Assembly (NCBI RefSeq): GCF_000026105.1
Contig: NC_008027.1
Coordinates: 2,248,001-2,312,000, forward strand
Reading direction: 5' to 3'
DNA from: Pseudomonas entomophila L48
GTDB taxonomy: Bacteria; Pseudomonadota; Gammaproteobacteria; Pseudomonadales; Pseudomonadaceae
Length of the DNA: 64,000 nucleotides
Shown: one piece after another, positions 43,812 to 53,356 of the stretch
How positions within the stretch are numbered: position 1 is the first letter of the stretch
Layout of the letters: every line of letters begins with the position of its first letter
Made by a program: the position numbers and the translations under genes
The notes under the pieces: generated by a model
What the model saw: only the letters and a program-made list of their open reading frames with translations
What the model was told of the DNA's origin: nothing
The model's database searches: none

Positions 43812-44426
43812 TCAAAAACTGCCGGTGCGCACCTCGCCACTGCGCACATAGTGGGCGATCAAGACACCGTTGGGTGAGACGGCCGATTCCCTCAAGGTGA
43901 ATGCCGCCGCCTGCGCATCGTCGCCGAACAGGCGCTTGCCGCGCCCGAGCAGCAATGGGTGAATCAGCAGGCGCAGCTCATCCACCAGCCCCGCGGCCAG
44001 CAACTGGCGGACCAGTTCGCCACTGCCCTGGGTCAGCAGCCGAGCGCCGTCTTGCTGCTTGAGCCTGCTGACCGCTGCACTCACGTCCTGGCCCAACGCA
44101 TGGCTGTTGTGCCACGCGATCGATTCGGGGTGGTGGGTGGCGACGTGCTTGGGGACGCTGTTGAACAGGTCGGCGAGCGGGCTATCTTCCGAATCTTGCC
44201 CCTGGTGTGGCCAGTAACCGGCAAAGATGTCGTAAGTGCGCCGTCCCAGCAGCAATTCGAACGGTTCGCTGAACAGCGCCTGCATGGCCTGGCCGAAGAC
44301 TTCGTCTGCGTAGGGCGGGATCCAGCCGCCGTAGGTGAAGCCGCCGCTGGTGTCTTCCTCTGGCCCGCCGGGGGCCTGCATGACGCCGTCGAGGGTGATG
44401 AAGGCGGCAACGATGAGCTTGCGCAT
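43812..44426 (-). CDS. Dihydrofolate reductase / RibD C-terminal family protein
   Basis: This 204-aa protein has the N-terminus MRKLIVAAFITLDGVMQAPG and the nucleotide-binding part LLLGRRTYDIFAGYWP and LLTQGSGELVRQLLAAGLVDEL, typical of the stand-alone RibD_C/DHFR-like proteins widespread in bacteria. It probably binds NADPH; the substrate is unknown. The ATG at 44426 has a strong AGGAGG; the longer frame crosses a REPIN and is not coding. Confidence 0.9.
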   Translation of the reverse strand: MRKLIVAAFITLDGVMQAPGGPEEDTSGGFTYGGWIPPYADEVFGQAMQALFSEPFELLLGRRTYDIFAGYWPHQGQDSEDSPLADLFNSVPKHVATHHPESIAWHNSHALGQDVSAAVSRLKQQDGARLLTQGSGELVRQLLAAGLVDELRLLIHPLLLGRGKRLFGDDAQAAAFTLRESAVSPNGVLIAHYVRSGEVRTGSF

Positions 44427-44528
44427 GGGGTGGACCTCCTCGGTTGTGTGAGGGTTAGTCGAGCGGCACGGGCTGAAATCGACAGGAGCACTGAACGATA
44501 GCCGGAAATGAATAGCTGTCAGCTCTCT

Positions 44529-44647
44529 CTGTGGGAGCGGCCTTGCGTCGCGAATGGGCTGCGCAGCAGCCCCGCAAATCTCGCAGGCGCCACTGAGACC
44601 GTGGGGCCGCGTTGCGGCCCTTTCGCGACACAAGGCCGCTCCCACAG
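44529..44647. repeat. REPIN (GTGGGAGCGGCC type)
   Basis: Inverted arms CTGTGGGAGCGGCCTTGCGT and its near-complement enclose about 60 bases. Same subtype as 27594 and 63928. Confidence 0.87.
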
Positions 44648-44676
44648 GGCGTGACGGTTGTCCGCGAATCTTGCAC

Positions 44677-45276
44677 TCAAGGCAGGGAGGCGATCATCCG
44701 GTCGAAGGTGGCGATCGAATAGCGCTCAACTTGGTCTTCCAGGGCAGGTAGTTCCTTAGGAAAGTCGAAATGCACGCGCCCGGGCAGCACCTGATCCAGG
44801 GCCGAATACCACGCCATCAATGCCGGCTGCAGGCGCACATGCAGCTCGAAGCCGCTACGTCGGCGGGTACTGTCCGCCTGGGCACGTGCCCGCGCCAGTC
44901 GAGGGTCGATACGGCCGACCAGGTAACGGTCGGCAAAGCCGATGCGCCCTTGCGCGATTGTCTCCCGGGTGGCGGCAAGCTCCAGGCGCCAGTCACGCTC
45001 GCTTGCCTCGCCGATCTGCCACAGGCTCCAGATGTAGTGCAGCTTCAGTGGGTCGCTGTCGCACACGGCCCATGTCGCGGTGCTTTCCATCGCCAGCGCC
45101 GCTTGCCAGCGGTCCACGTTGCGCTCAGCCCAAAAGGCCGCCGCGCCGACCGGGTCTGTCGAGCGCTCCGGCACATTGGCGAAACGCCCATTTTCAGCAA
45201 TGACCTGCTGACTTCCATGCTGCGTGCACCAGGTGGTCTTGCCACAGGCGCTGATCCCTTCGACCACCAGAATCAT
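44677..45276 (-). CDS. P-loop NTPase / kinase-like protein
   Basis: This 199-aa protein has a Walker A motif GISACGKTT at residue 7 and a thymidylate/nucleoside kinase-like layout. FADRYLVGRIDPRLARAR is near residue 115, resembling the DRY/R base-binding segment. The C-terminus VERYSIATFDRMIA is also kinase-like. No specific substrate can be named. It lies 83 bases ahead of nhaB's stop on the same strand, with a REPIN downstream. Confidence 0.72.
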   Translation of the reverse strand: MILVVEGISACGKTTWCTQHGSQQVIAENGRFANVPERSTDPVGAAAFWAERNVDRWQAALAMESTATWAVCDSDPLKLHYIWSLWQIGEASERDWRLELAATRETIAQGRIGFADRYLVGRIDPRLARARAQADSTRRRSGFELHVRLQPALMAWYSALDQVLPGRVHFDFPKELPALEDQVERYSIATFDRMIASLP

Positions 45277-45359
45277 GCTTCGACTGCTCCGTTGCTTGCC
45301 TCATCCTTGCGGGCAGGGCGCGTCACGCCCCGCCCGAGGACACTCGAAAGGCGCGCACT

Positions 45360-46862
45360 TTACAGCCAGTAGGTTACCGCCCACCAGCCCAACCCACCCA
45401 TGACCACGGTGTAGGGCAGGGCCATCCACACCATGCGCCCGTACGACAGGCGAATCAGCGGCGCGATGGCCGAAGTGAGCAGGAACAGGAACGCCGCCTG
45501 CCCGTTCGGGGTGGCCACGCTGGGCAGGTTGGTGCCGGTGTTGATCGCCACCGCCAGGGTCTCGAAGTGCTCGCGGCTCATCGCGCCGTTGACGAAGGCC
45601 TGCTTGACCTCGGTGATGTAGATGGTGGCGACGAACACATTGTCGCTGATCGCCGACAGCAGGCCGTTGGCCAGGTACAGCATGCCCGGCTGCTGCTCGC
45701 TGGGCAGGGCCAGCACCCAGGCGATCAGCGGGCTGAACAACTGCTGCTGGTGGATCACCGCGACCACGGCGAAGAACACCACCAGCAGCGCGGTGAACGG
45801 CATGGCGTCCTGGAACGCACGGCCCAGGCGGTGCTCGTCGGTGATGCCAGTGAACGCGGTGATCAGCACGATCACCATCAGGCCAATCAAACCCACCTCG
45901 GCGATGTGCAGGCCCAGGCAGACGATCAGGATCAGCGCGGCCAACCCCTGGACCACCAGGGCGATGCGTTGCGCCTGGGTGCGCGCGGCGTCGTCCTCGG
46001 CGGCGTAGGCGGCCAGCACCTGGCGCACGCGCTCGGGCATCAGCGTGCCGTAGCCGAACAGCCGCAGCTTCTCCAGCAACACGCAGGTCACCAGGCCCGC
46101 TGCCAGCACCGGCATCGACACCGGCGCGACCTTGAGGAAGAAGTCGGCGAAATGCCAGCCCATCTCATGGCCGATCAGCAGGTTCTGCGGCTCGCCCACC
46201 AGGGTGCATACGCCGCCCAGGGCGGTACCCACCGCGCCATGCATCAGCAGGCTGCGCAGGAAGGCGCGGAACTGGTCGAGGTCTTCGCGGTGCAGTTGCT
46301 CGACCTGGTGGTCGCTGTCCAGCGCCGACTCCTCGCGTGGGTTGGTGCCGGAGGCAACACGGTGGTAGACGGCATAGAAACCCACCGCCGCGCTGATGAT
46401 CACCGCAGTCACGGTAAGGGCGTCGAGGAACGCCGACAGGAACGCCGACAGCACGCAGAACAGCAGGCTGAGCACGGCCTTGGAGCGCACCCCCAGCAGG
46501 ATCCGCGAGAACAGGAACAGCAGCAGCTCCTTCATGAAGTGGATGCCGGCGACCATGAACATCAGCAGCAGGATCACCGGGAAGTTGTGCTGCAACTCCT
46601 CATACAGCGCCTCGGGCGTGGTCATGCGCAGCAGCAGCGCCTCGACCAGCAGCAGGCCGCCGGGCATCAGCGGGTAGCACTTGAGCGCCATCCCCAGGGT
46701 GAAGATGAACTGGATCACCAGCACCCAGCCGGTGACCACCGGGCCGAGGGTCGCCAGCAGTAAGGGGTTGAGGACCAGGAACAGGGCGATGACGGCCTTG
46801 TACCAACGCGGCGACTGGCCCAGGAAGCTGTGGGCGAGGGCGCCAGTCAGGGAACGGGACAT
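45360..46862 (-). CDS. nhaB: NhaB Na+/H+ antiporter
   Basis: This 500-aa protein with about 12 transmembrane helices matches NhaB throughout: [61 protein letters not shown] and [20 protein letters not shown]. NhaB exchanges cytoplasmic Na+ for protons at the inner membrane and contributes to alkaline and sodium tolerance. The ATG at 46862 follows AAGGATAC. It is divergent from a crotonase gene. The window's nhaR is 22 kb away and may or may not control it. Confidence 0.96.
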   Translation of the reverse strand: MSRSLTGALAHSFLGQSPRWYKAVIALFLVLNPLLLATLGPVVTGWVLVIQFIFTLGMALKCYPLMPGGLLLVEALLLRMTTPEALYEELQHNFPVILLLMFMVAGIHFMKELLLFLFSRILLGVRSKAVLSLLFCVLSAFLSAFLDALTVTAVIISAAVGFYAVYHRVASGTNPREESALDSDHQVEQLHREDLDQFRAFLRSLLMHGAVGTALGGVCTLVGEPQNLLIGHEMGWHFADFFLKVAPVSMPVLAAGLVTCVLLEKLRLFGYGTLMPERVRQVLAAYAAEDDAARTQAQRIALVVQGLAALILIVCLGLHIAEVGLIGLMVIVLITAFTGITDEHRLGRAFQDAMPFTALLVVFFAVVAVIHQQQLFSPLIAWVLALPSEQQPGMLYLANGLLSAISDNVFVATIYITEVKQAFVNGAMSREHFETLAVAINTGTNLPSVATPNGQAAFLFLLTSAIAPLIRLSYGRMVWMALPYTVVMGGLGWWAVTYWL

Positions 46863-47013
46863 GAATTTGTATCCTTTTGATTCAGCAGTCGCGCACGGTG
46901 CCCCATCAAGCCGCGCGGCGCAAGGCATTCAGTCCAGCTTTTGGCACATGCACGGCCTTGTCGCTGCGCTAAGATCCTGCACTGTGAACCCTTTCCCCAC
47001 AGGAGTGCCGTCC

Positions 47014-47826
47014 GTGACCGACTACACCGCTTTCAAAGTCGAACTGACCGATAACATCGCCCACGTGCAAATCAACCGCCCGGAAAAGATCAACGCGATG
47101 AATGCCGCGTTCTGGGAGGAGATCGTCGACATCTTCCAGTGGATCGACGAAACCGACGCGGTGCGCGCGGTGGTCATCAGCGGTGCGGGCAAGCATTTCT
47201 CCTCGGGCATCGACCTGATGATGCTGGCCTCGCTGGCCGGCCAGATGGGCAAGGACGTCGGCCGCAACGCCCGCCTGCTGCGCCGTACCATCCTGCGCCT
47301 GCAAAGCTCCTTCAACGCCGTGGACAATTGCCGCAAGCCGGTGCTGGCGGCGATCCAGGGCTACTGCATCGGGGGCGCCATCGACCTGGTCTCGGCCTGC
47401 GACATGCGCTACTGCGCCAGTGACGCGCAGTTCTCGATCAAGGAGATCGACATGGGCATGGCCGCCGATGTCGGCACTCTGCAACGTCTGCCGCGTATCA
47501 TCGGCGACGGCATCCTGCGCGAGCTGGCCTACACCGGGCGCAACGTGGACGCCGACGAGGCGCTGCGCATCGGCCTGGTCAACCGTGTCTACGCTGACCA
47601 GGCGGCGCTGCTCGACGGGGTCTTTGCCATCGCCCGGGAAATTGCCGCAAAATCACCGGTCGCGGTGGCCGGCACCAAGGAGATGCTCAGCTACATGCGC
47701 GACCATCGCATCGACGATGGCCTGGAGTACATCGCCACCTGGAACGCCGCCATGCTGCAGTCCGAAGACCTGCGCGTGGCCGTGGCCGCCCACATGAGCA
47801 AACAGCAACCGACGTTCGCCGACTGA
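47014..47826 (+). CDS. Delta(3,5)-delta(2,4)-dienoyl-CoA isomerase (crotonase family)
   Basis: This 270-aa crotonase starts at GTG 47014 with AGGAG eight bases before. Oxyanion-hole segments are FSSGIDLMMLA (about residue 65) and IQGYCIGGAIDLVSACDMRY (about 115). The stretch IKEIDMGMAADVGTLQRLP carries the Glu and Asp typical of ECH1-type dienoyl-CoA isomerases, rather than the Glu pair of hydratases. It should move double bonds during beta-oxidation of unsaturated fatty acids. NudC follows 34 bases later. Confidence 0.9.
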   Translation: MTDYTAFKVELTDNIAHVQINRPEKINAMNAAFWEEIVDIFQWIDETDAVRAVVISGAGKHFSSGIDLMMLASLAGQMGKDVGRNARLLRRTILRLQSSFNAVDNCRKPVLAAIQGYCIGGAIDLVSACDMRYCASDAQFSIKEIDMGMAADVGTLQRLPRIIGDGILRELAYTGRNVDADEALRIGLVNRVYADQAALLDGVFAIAREIAAKSPVAVAGTKEMLSYMRDHRIDDGLEYIATWNAAMLQSEDLRVAVAAHMSKQQPTFAD

Positions 47827-47860
47827 CCTCGCGGCGGGCGTCTTCAAGGGGCCCTGAACC

Positions 47861-48691
47861 ATGTCAGCACGCTGGACAACCGCAGTACTCGACCCGCAGA
47901 CCACCGGGGGCTGGGCCGTTGCCCGCAGCCCGGAAGGGTTCCTGGTGGACGCCAACGGCGCGCTGTTCCCCCGCGACTGGCTCAAGCGCCAGGAACTGGA
48001 CGTACTGTGCGAGCACGGCATCGGCCATTTCGACGGCCAGCCGGTGTTCCTGCTGGAGCTGCGCACCGCCAGCGAAGTGCAGGGTTGCAACTGGCAAGGG
48101 CTGCGCCGGTTCATGCTCGAGGGTGACTTCGACACCTACAAGGTGCTGGGCTATGCCGCGCAGATCGGCACCTGGGCCCGCGAGCACCGCTTCTGCGGCA
48201 GTTGCGGGCAACCCATGACCCAGATCCACTGGGAGCGGGCGATGTACTGCCAGCCGTGCGACCTGCGCAGCTACCCGCGCATTTCACCCAGCATGATCGT
48301 GTTGATCACCCGCGGCGACGAGGTGCTGCTGGCCCGCTCGCCACGCTTCGTCACCGGCGTGTACAGCACCCTGGCCGGTTTTGCCGAGCCGGGGGAGTCG
48401 GCCGAAGAGTGCCTGGTGCGCGAGGTGCGCGAAGAGGTGGCGATCGAGGTGAGGAATATCCAGTACGTGGGCAGCCAGTGCTGGCCGTTCCCGCATTCGA
48501 TGATGCTGGGTTTCCATGCCGAATACGCCGGTGGGGAGATCGTCATGCAGCCGGACGAGATCGAGGACGCCCAGTGGTTCAGTGTCCACGACCTGCCGCC
48601 GCTGCCGGCCGGGCGCTCCATCGCCCGCTACCTCATCGACCTCTACGTGGCCCGACGGCTAGGTCTGGCAGAGCCTGTACTGCCCGCCTGA
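47861..48691 (+). CDS. nudC: NADH pyrophosphatase NudC
   Basis: This 276-aa protein has a zinc ribbon (CGSC and CQPC near residues 110-130) and a Nudix box [20 protein letters not shown] near 170. The NudC family array, normally SQPWPFPxS, reads SQCWPFPHS here, so a Pro is replaced by Cys. The enzyme hydrolyses NAD(H) to NMN(H) and AMP and removes NAD caps from RNA. It is in the same orientation as, and probably cotranscribed with, the dienoyl-CoA isomerase gene. Confidence 0.95.
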   Translation: MSARWTTAVLDPQTTGGWAVARSPEGFLVDANGALFPRDWLKRQELDVLCEHGIGHFDGQPVFLLELRTASEVQGCNWQGLRRFMLEGDFDTYKVLGYAAQIGTWAREHRFCGSCGQPMTQIHWERAMYCQPCDLRSYPRISPSMIVLITRGDEVLLARSPRFVTGVYSTLAGFAEPGESAEECLVREVREEVAIEVRNIQYVGSQCWPFPHSMMLGFHAEYAGGEIVMQPDEIEDAQWFSVHDLPPLPAGRSIARYLIDLYVARRLGLAEPVLPA

Positions 48692-48698
48692 CGCGATT

Positions 48699-48818
48699 CC
48701 TGTAGGAGCGGCCTTCAGCCGCGAAAGGGCCGCAAAGCGGCCCCGGCGATTGTTGCTCAACTTTGAAATCCTGGGGCCGCTACGCAGCCCTTTCGCGGCT
48801 GAAGGCCGCTCCTACAGG
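48699..48818. repeat. REPIN (GTAGGAGCGGCCTTCAGCCGCGAA type)
   Basis: Arms CCTGTAGGAGCGGCCTTCAG and their complement enclose about 55 bases. Located between nudC and the convergent TSUP gene. Confidence 0.88.
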
Positions 48819-48882
48819 GGTAAACGTAAATCCCAAACACCATGCAAGACCGTTGCTCCCACACCGAATGATGTGATGCCAA

Positions 48883-49662
48883 TCAGGCCTGCCCGAACCA
48901 GTGCTGCCACGCCAGGCGTACGGTCAACGCCAGCACCACGGTGATGAACACCGGGCGGATGAACTTGCTGCCGCCACTGATCGCCGTGCGTGCACCAAAG
49001 AAAGCACCCACCATCACCGACAGGCCCATGCACAGGCCGACGATGTAGTCCACCTGCCCGGAAATGATGAACACCGTCAGCGCCGCGATGTTGCTGACGA
49101 AGTTCATGCTGCGCGCCACGCCACTGGCGCGGACCAGGTCGATGGGGTAGAGCAGCAGCGTGCTCACGGTCCAGAACGCGCCGGTGCCGGGGCCGGCCAC
49201 GCCGTCATAGAAGCCCAGCGAGAAGCCCTGGGGAAACTGCCATTTGCGCTTGATCGGCGCGTCGGCGTCCAGCGGCGCCTTGGGCGTGCCGCCGAACAGC
49301 AGGTAGACGCCGCAGGCAAAGACGATCACCGGCAGCATCTTGTTCAGCCATTCGGCCGGCATGTAGTGGGCGGCCACCGCGCCGATCAGCGCACCCACCA
49401 GCGTGCCGAGAATCGCCAGGCGCCATTGCGCCGGGTGGAACAGCTTGCGCCGGTAATAGGTAATGCTGGCGGTGGCCGCGCCGAAGGTCGAGCTGAGCTT
49501 GTTGGTGCCCAGCACCAGGTGCGGTGGCATGCCGGCGGTCAGCAGTGCCGGGGTGGTCAGCAGGCCGCCGCCGCCGGCGATGGCATCGATGAAACCGGCG
49601 ACAAAGGCGACCAGGGCGAGGATCAGCAGGGTGAGCGGTTCTACGGTAAGTTCGAAGGGCAT
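48883..49662 (-). CDS. TSUP (TauE/SafE) family sulfite exporter-like permease
   Basis: This 259-aa membrane protein has eight probable helices and family signatures AGFIDAIAGGGGLLTTPALL (residues 21-40), GTNKLSSTFGAATASI and GFYDGVAGPGTGAFW. The duplicated DxxxGxGGG-type motifs mark the TauE/SafE superfamily, whose members move sulfite, sulfoacetate or similar organic anions across the inner membrane. Start MPFELTVEPLTLLIL at 49662. No neighbouring sulfur gene reveals the substrate. Confidence 0.92.
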   Translation of the reverse strand: MPFELTVEPLTLLILALVAFVAGFIDAIAGGGGLLTTPALLTAGMPPHLVLGTNKLSSTFGAATASITYYRRKLFHPAQWRLAILGTLVGALIGAVAAHYMPAEWLNKMLPVIVFACGVYLLFGGTPKAPLDADAPIKRKWQFPQGFSLGFYDGVAGPGTGAFWTVSTLLLYPIDLVRASGVARSMNFVSNIAALTVFIISGQVDYIVGLCMGLSVMVGAFFGARTAISGGSKFIRPVFITVVLALTVRLAWQHWFGQA

Positions 49663-49761
49663 GGGGGCTTTGGGCTGGCTGGACGGCGGGGTGCGGCAAA
49701 AGGCCGCGCTAGAGGCGGCACATGGTAATCCTCGCCAGGTTGAGTTGCCAGCGTCGACCTT

Positions 49762-49819
49762 GTTCGCCGGCAAGCCGGCTCCTACCAGGACCTCTGTAGG
49801 AGCTGGCTTGCCGGCGAAC
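49762..49819. repeat. REPIN (TTCGCCGGCAAGCCGGCTCCTAC type)
   Basis: Two REPs in inverted orientation with a spacer of about ten bases, adjacent to the end of the glutamylpolyamine synthetase-like gene. Confidence 0.85.
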
Positions 49820-49825
49820 AGGGCA

Positions 49826-51169
49826 TTACAGGAACCAGCGATACTCCCGCGCACTCACCTCCTGCATGAACGCCAGGTGATCCTGGCGCTTGTTCTCGCA
49901 ATACACCATGACGAACTCCGCCCCCAGCCCTTCATTGACCACCGGATGCCCACGCATGGCCGCCACCGCGCCAAGCATGTCCTTGGGGAAATCGATGCCG
50001 CTACCACGGTCCTCGTTCAGCGGCGCGATCGGCTCCTGCGCGGTATCGAGCCCGTGCTCCATCCCGCACAGGATCGCCGCCAGCACCAGATACGGGTTGG
50101 CGTCCGCCCCCGCCAGCCGATGCTCGATACGCAGGTTGCGTGGGTCCGACTCGGGGATGCGGATACACGCGTCGCGATCCTCGAAGCCCCAGCTGGCACG
50201 GCTGGCGGCATTGACCATGGCGCCATAGCGGCGGAACGCATTGTGGTTGGCGGCGAAGATCGGCATGCAGTGCGGCAGCAGCGCCAGGCAGCCGGCCACG
50301 GCGTGGCGCAGCGGGCGTTGCTGGTCGGTGGCAAGCAGGTTGTTGCCATCCCGGTCGTAGAGACTGACATGCACGTGCATGCCGCTGCCCGGCGCCTGCA
50401 GGTAGGGCTTGCTCATGAACGAGGCGCGCAAACCGTGTTTCAGCGCCACGCCACGGGTGCTGCGGCAGAACATCGCCGCCCAGTCGGCGGCGCGCAGGCC
50501 GTCGTCGCAGTGGCCGAAGTTGATCTCGAACTGGCCCGGCCCCAGTTCGGCGGTGATGACGTTGGCATCCACGCCCTGGGCGTTGGCGGTCTCGACCATC
50601 TCGCGCAGCACGTCGGAGAAACGCGACAGGCGTTCGATATGCAGGTTGGGCTGGTCATCGGCGTCATTGCCGAACGGGTCGTGGGGAAACTGTGGCAGCC
50701 CTTCCTTGAGCGCGCGGTCGAACAGGTAGAACTCCAGCTCGAACGCCACCACCGGGCGGATACCGCGTCGCGCCAGGCGCTGCAACACACGGGCGAGCAC
50801 TTCGCGGGGTTCGAACTCGATGGGCGCGGCGGTGCCGTCGGAGGTGATCAGCATCTGGCCCAGTGGCTCGCGTTCCCAGCTCACCGGCTTGAGCGTGCCC
50901 GGCACCAGGCGGCGCAGGGCGTCCGGGTCGCCGTCGTTGAAGCAGTAGTCGCCGATTGGGAACAGACCGCCCTGGACACCCAGCAACACGCAGTTCTGCG
51001 GCAGCTTCAGGGGGCTGCCGGCGGCGACCTTTTCCAGCATGTCGATGGGGTAGCGCTTGCCGTAGAAGTGGCCAGGAATGTCCAGGCTGATCAGGTCGAC
51101 GTAGCGCACATCAGGATGCTGAGCGCGAAAGGCACGGACTTCGTCGAGCAAGCTGTGGTTCGTGGTCAT
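49826..51169 (-). CDS. Gamma-glutamylpolyamine synthetase-like enzyme (GS family, PuuA/PauA)
   Basis: This 447-aa glutamine synthetase-fold ligase has the GS metal and ATP segments: VAFELEFYLFDRALKEG, APGSGMHVHVSLYDRDGNN and ESDPRNLRIEHRLAGADANPYL (quoted in parts). It belongs to the PuuA/PauA subgroup, which glutamylates putrescine, spermidine or related amines with ATP at the start of the gamma-glutamyl route. The ATG at 51169 has GGAG upstream. It is third in a minus-strand set after an XRE-cupin regulator and a PuuB-like oxidase, the classic synthetase/oxidase pairing. The true amine substrate is not determined by sequence. Confidence 0.9.
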   Translation of the reverse strand: MTTNHSLLDEVRAFRAQHPDVRYVDLISLDIPGHFYGKRYPIDMLEKVAAGSPLKLPQNCVLLGVQGGLFPIGDYCFNDGDPDALRRLVPGTLKPVSWEREPLGQMLITSDGTAAPIEFEPREVLARVLQRLARRGIRPVVAFELEFYLFDRALKEGLPQFPHDPFGNDADDQPNLHIERLSRFSDVLREMVETANAQGVDANVITAELGPGQFEINFGHCDDGLRAADWAAMFCRSTRGVALKHGLRASFMSKPYLQAPGSGMHVHVSLYDRDGNNLLATDQQRPLRHAVAGCLALLPHCMPIFAANHNAFRRYGAMVNAASRASWGFEDRDACIRIPESDPRNLRIEHRLAGADANPYLVLAAILCGMEHGLDTAQEPIAPLNEDRGSGIDFPKDMLGAVAAMRGHPVVNEGLGAEFVMVYCENKRQDHLAFMQEVSAREYRWFL

Positions 51170-51240
51170 CGTGTGCTCCATTGCAATGAAACATGTTCGG
51201 TGATCAGTAGGCATGCGCCAGCTTCAAATTCAACGCCGCA

Positions 51241-51268
51241 CCTGTAGGAGCCGGCTTTGCCGGCGAAT
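51241..51268. repeat. Single REP
   Basis: One TGTAGGAGCCGGCTTTGCCGGC copy in the 173-base gap between the regulator and the synthetase-like gene. Confidence 0.75.
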
Positions 51269-51342
51269 GGGCCAGCACAGTCGACACAACACAGTTGCTC
51301 CCAAAGCGGCGTTGGCCCCAGGCAGGCAACAAGCCCGTGCCA

Positions 51343-51903
51343 TCAACGGAATACCCAAAGGACACGCGTCACCAGGGACGTCAGGTTGGCGTAGCGAAAC
51401 TGGCTGTGCGGCGGCAGCTGGAAGCTGTCGTTGGGGTGCAAGGTCACGGCCTCGTCATGGCCGTGCAGCCATAGGGTCAGCTCGCCTTCGAGGACAAAAC
51501 CACCCTGTTCCGAGCTGTCGTCCAAGTGCCCCTCGCCACTGCTGGCGCCCGGTGCCAAGTGGCTTTCGAGCATGGCGAAGCGGCCGGTGAGCGTCGGCGA
51601 GACCAGTACGTCGGTAACCCCAGCGGCGTAGTACAGGGTGCGCCGTTCGCCGGGGCGGGTGACCCAATCGATCTCCCGCGGTGGCACCGCCTGGTAGAAA
51701 TAGGTGGTGGGTACCTGCAACGCTTCGCTGATGGCGGTGAGATCAGCCACGGTGGGGCGTGACAGGCCGCGCTCCACCTGGGAGAGAAAGCCCACGGAGC
51801 GGTTCATCCGTGTGGCCAGATCATCCAGTGTGAAGCCCCGGTGCTTGCGCAAGTCGCGGACCAGGCGCGCCAGGTCTTCAAGTGCTTCACGTGGCTCAGA
51901 CAT
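51343..51903 (-). CDS. XRE-family regulator with C-terminal cupin (PuuR-like)
   Basis: This 186-aa protein has an N-terminal helix-turn-helix (residues 14-70: DLRKHRGFTLDDLATRMNRS, VGFLSQVERGLSRPT) and a C-terminal cupin (HLDDSSEQGGFVLEGELTLW). This is the PuuR-type architecture used to repress polyamine catabolism genes. Its ATG lies inside the end of the oxidase gene (eight-base overlap, ATGTCTGA), so the two are translationally coupled. It probably acts on the operon's own promoter and palindrome at 53199. Confidence 0.93.
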   Translation of the reverse strand: MSEPREALEDLARLVRDLRKHRGFTLDDLATRMNRSVGFLSQVERGLSRPTVADLTAISEALQVPTTYFYQAVPPREIDWVTRPGERRTLYYAAGVTDVLVSPTLTGRFAMLESHLAPGASSGEGHLDDSSEQGGFVLEGELTLWLHGHDEAVTLHPNDSFQLPPHSQFRYANLTSLVTRVLWVFR

Positions 51904-53185
51904 GATCGCGCATCCTGTACCAGGCCTTGGCTGCCGCCTCCAGCGGGGCCGCCAGCAGGTCGCCACCAAGGAAACGCCCGTTGTCGATGCCCTGATACAA
52001 CGCCAGCAGGTCATCGTCGCCGAGGATCGCGTCGCTGACCGCGCGCGCCCCGGCCAGGGTCGGCAGCACGCCGTGCCCGGAGAAACCCTGCAACCAGTAA
52101 CGCTGGCCTTGGCGGCCGATATCCGGCGTGCGTTGGAGGCTGCAGTCGATATGCCCGCCCCAGGCGTGCTCGATGGCCACGCCCTTGAGTTGTGGAAACA
52201 CCCGCTCCAGGCACGGGCGGGTGGCGGCGGCGACATCCTTGGGGATGCCGCCCAGGTAGGTGCAGCCGCCACCGAACAGCAGGCGGTGATCGGGGGTGAG
52301 GCGGAAATAGTCGGGGATGAACTGGTTGTCGATCACGCAACTGTTGCGTGGCAGCAGCGAGGCGGCGAGGCCCGCCTCGAGCGGCGCGGTGGCCACCTGG
52401 TAGGAACCTACCGGCAGCAAGCGGCGCGAGAGGGTGCGGTCGAGGCCGTCGATGTAGGCATTGCAGGCCAGCACGAGTACGCGGCTGCGCACTTCACCTG
52501 CGGCGGTGCGGGCCACGAAGCCCTCCGCGTGTTCCTGGTAGTCGAGCACTTGGCTCTGTTCGAAGATGTCGCCTCCGGCCGCCTCGATCGTGGTCGCCAG
52601 CCCCTGGGCCAGTTTCAGCGGGTTGAGGTGGGCACCGTTGGGGTCGTACAAGGCGGCTTGATAGCGAGGGCTACCGATCCATTCAGGCAGCTCGTCGCGG
52701 CCGATCAGGCGAAGGCATTCGTAGCCGAGTGTTTGTTCGGCTTCGCGGCGGGCTTCTTCCAGCAGCTTGACTCGACGCGGTAGAACAGCGGCCCACAGGC
52801 TGCCGAGGCGGTAGTCGACCTCGAAGCCATGGCGCTGGGGCAGCTCACGCAGCTCCCGCGCCGCCCAGCACATGCTGTCCCACAGGCGACGCCCACGTTC
52901 CAGGCCAAGGGCCTTGAGCAGGGGCGGCATGTCGCACGACCAGCCGAGCAACGCCTGGCCGCCGTTGCGACCGGACGCCGCCCATGCCACCCGGCTGGCC
53001 TCCAGCAGGGTGACGCGCTTGCCGGCCAGGGCTAGGCGTAGGGCGGTGTGCAGGCCACTGAAGCCGGCGCCGATGATCAGGACGTCGGTGTCGACGGTGC
53101 CATGCAGGGTAGGGCGCAGGGGTATGGGGGCTGGGTAGGTCTGGGCGTAGTAGCTGGCGACGTGTTGGGCGGACTGTTTGAACAT
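51896..53185 (-). CDS. FAD-dependent amine oxidoreductase, PuuB family
   Basis: This 429-aa flavoenzyme has an N-terminal Rossmann motif VLIIGAGFSGLHTALRLALA (residues 35-54), the group-specific AASGRNGGQALLGWSCD and the C-terminal WLQGFSGHGVLPTLAGARA. It parallels the PuuB-like gene at 25943 in motif layout but differs widely in sequence. It should oxidise the gamma-glutamyl amine made by the adjacent synthetase-like enzyme, yielding an aldehyde, NH3 and H2O2. First gene of a minus-strand operon that also holds its regulator. A palindromic site lies 14-60 bases upstream. Confidence 0.9.
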   Translation of the reverse strand: MFKQSAQHVASYYAQTYPAPIPLRPTLHGTVDTDVLIIGAGFSGLHTALRLALAGKRVTLLEASRVAWAASGRNGGQALLGWSCDMPPLLKALGLERGRRLWDSMCWAARELRELPQRHGFEVDYRLGSLWAAVLPRRVKLLEEARREAEQTLGYECLRLIGRDELPEWIGSPRYQAALYDPNGAHLNPLKLAQGLATTIEAAGGDIFEQSQVLDYQEHAEGFVARTAAGEVRSRVLVLACNAYIDGLDRTLSRRLLPVGSYQVATAPLEAGLAASLLPRNSCVIDNQFIPDYFRLTPDHRLLFGGGCTYLGGIPKDVAAATRPCLERVFPQLKGVAIEHAWGGHIDCSLQRTPDIGRQGQRYWLQGFSGHGVLPTLAGARAVSDAILGDDDLLALYQGIDNGRFLGGDLLAAPLEAAAKAWYRMRDHV

Positions 53186-53198
53186 GCCAGGGCCTCGT

Positions 53199-53244
53199 GA
53201 AAATTCTTATGATTATTTTCATGAAAATATAGCCGTGAATTTTC
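53199..53244. promoter_or_regulatory. Nested palindrome in the divergent gap (candidate operator)
   Basis: The 14-bp perfect palindrome ATTTTCATGAAAAT (53215-53228) sits inside an outer inverted repeat GAAAATTC/GAATTTTC (53199-53206 and 53237-53244). It is AT-rich in an otherwise GC-rich region and lies 14 bases upstream of the PuuB-like start. The natural ligands are the PuuR-like or LysR regulator. Protein binding is not shown. Confidence 0.7.
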
Positions 53245-53291
53245 AGCGCGCCAGTCGATCGTTTTTCCCTTGAGGTTGGCGATATGATCCG

Positions 53292-53332
53292 GGGACCGCT
53301 CTGCGGTCCTTTCGCGACACAAGGCCGCCCCA
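53292..53332. repeat. REP half-element (TCGCGACACAAGGCCGCCC)
   Basis: A single arm of the GTGGGAGCGGCC subtype near the start of the LysR gene; the complementary arm is missing. Confidence 0.65.
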
Positions 53333-53356
53333 GAAAACAACGACAAGAATCTCGCC

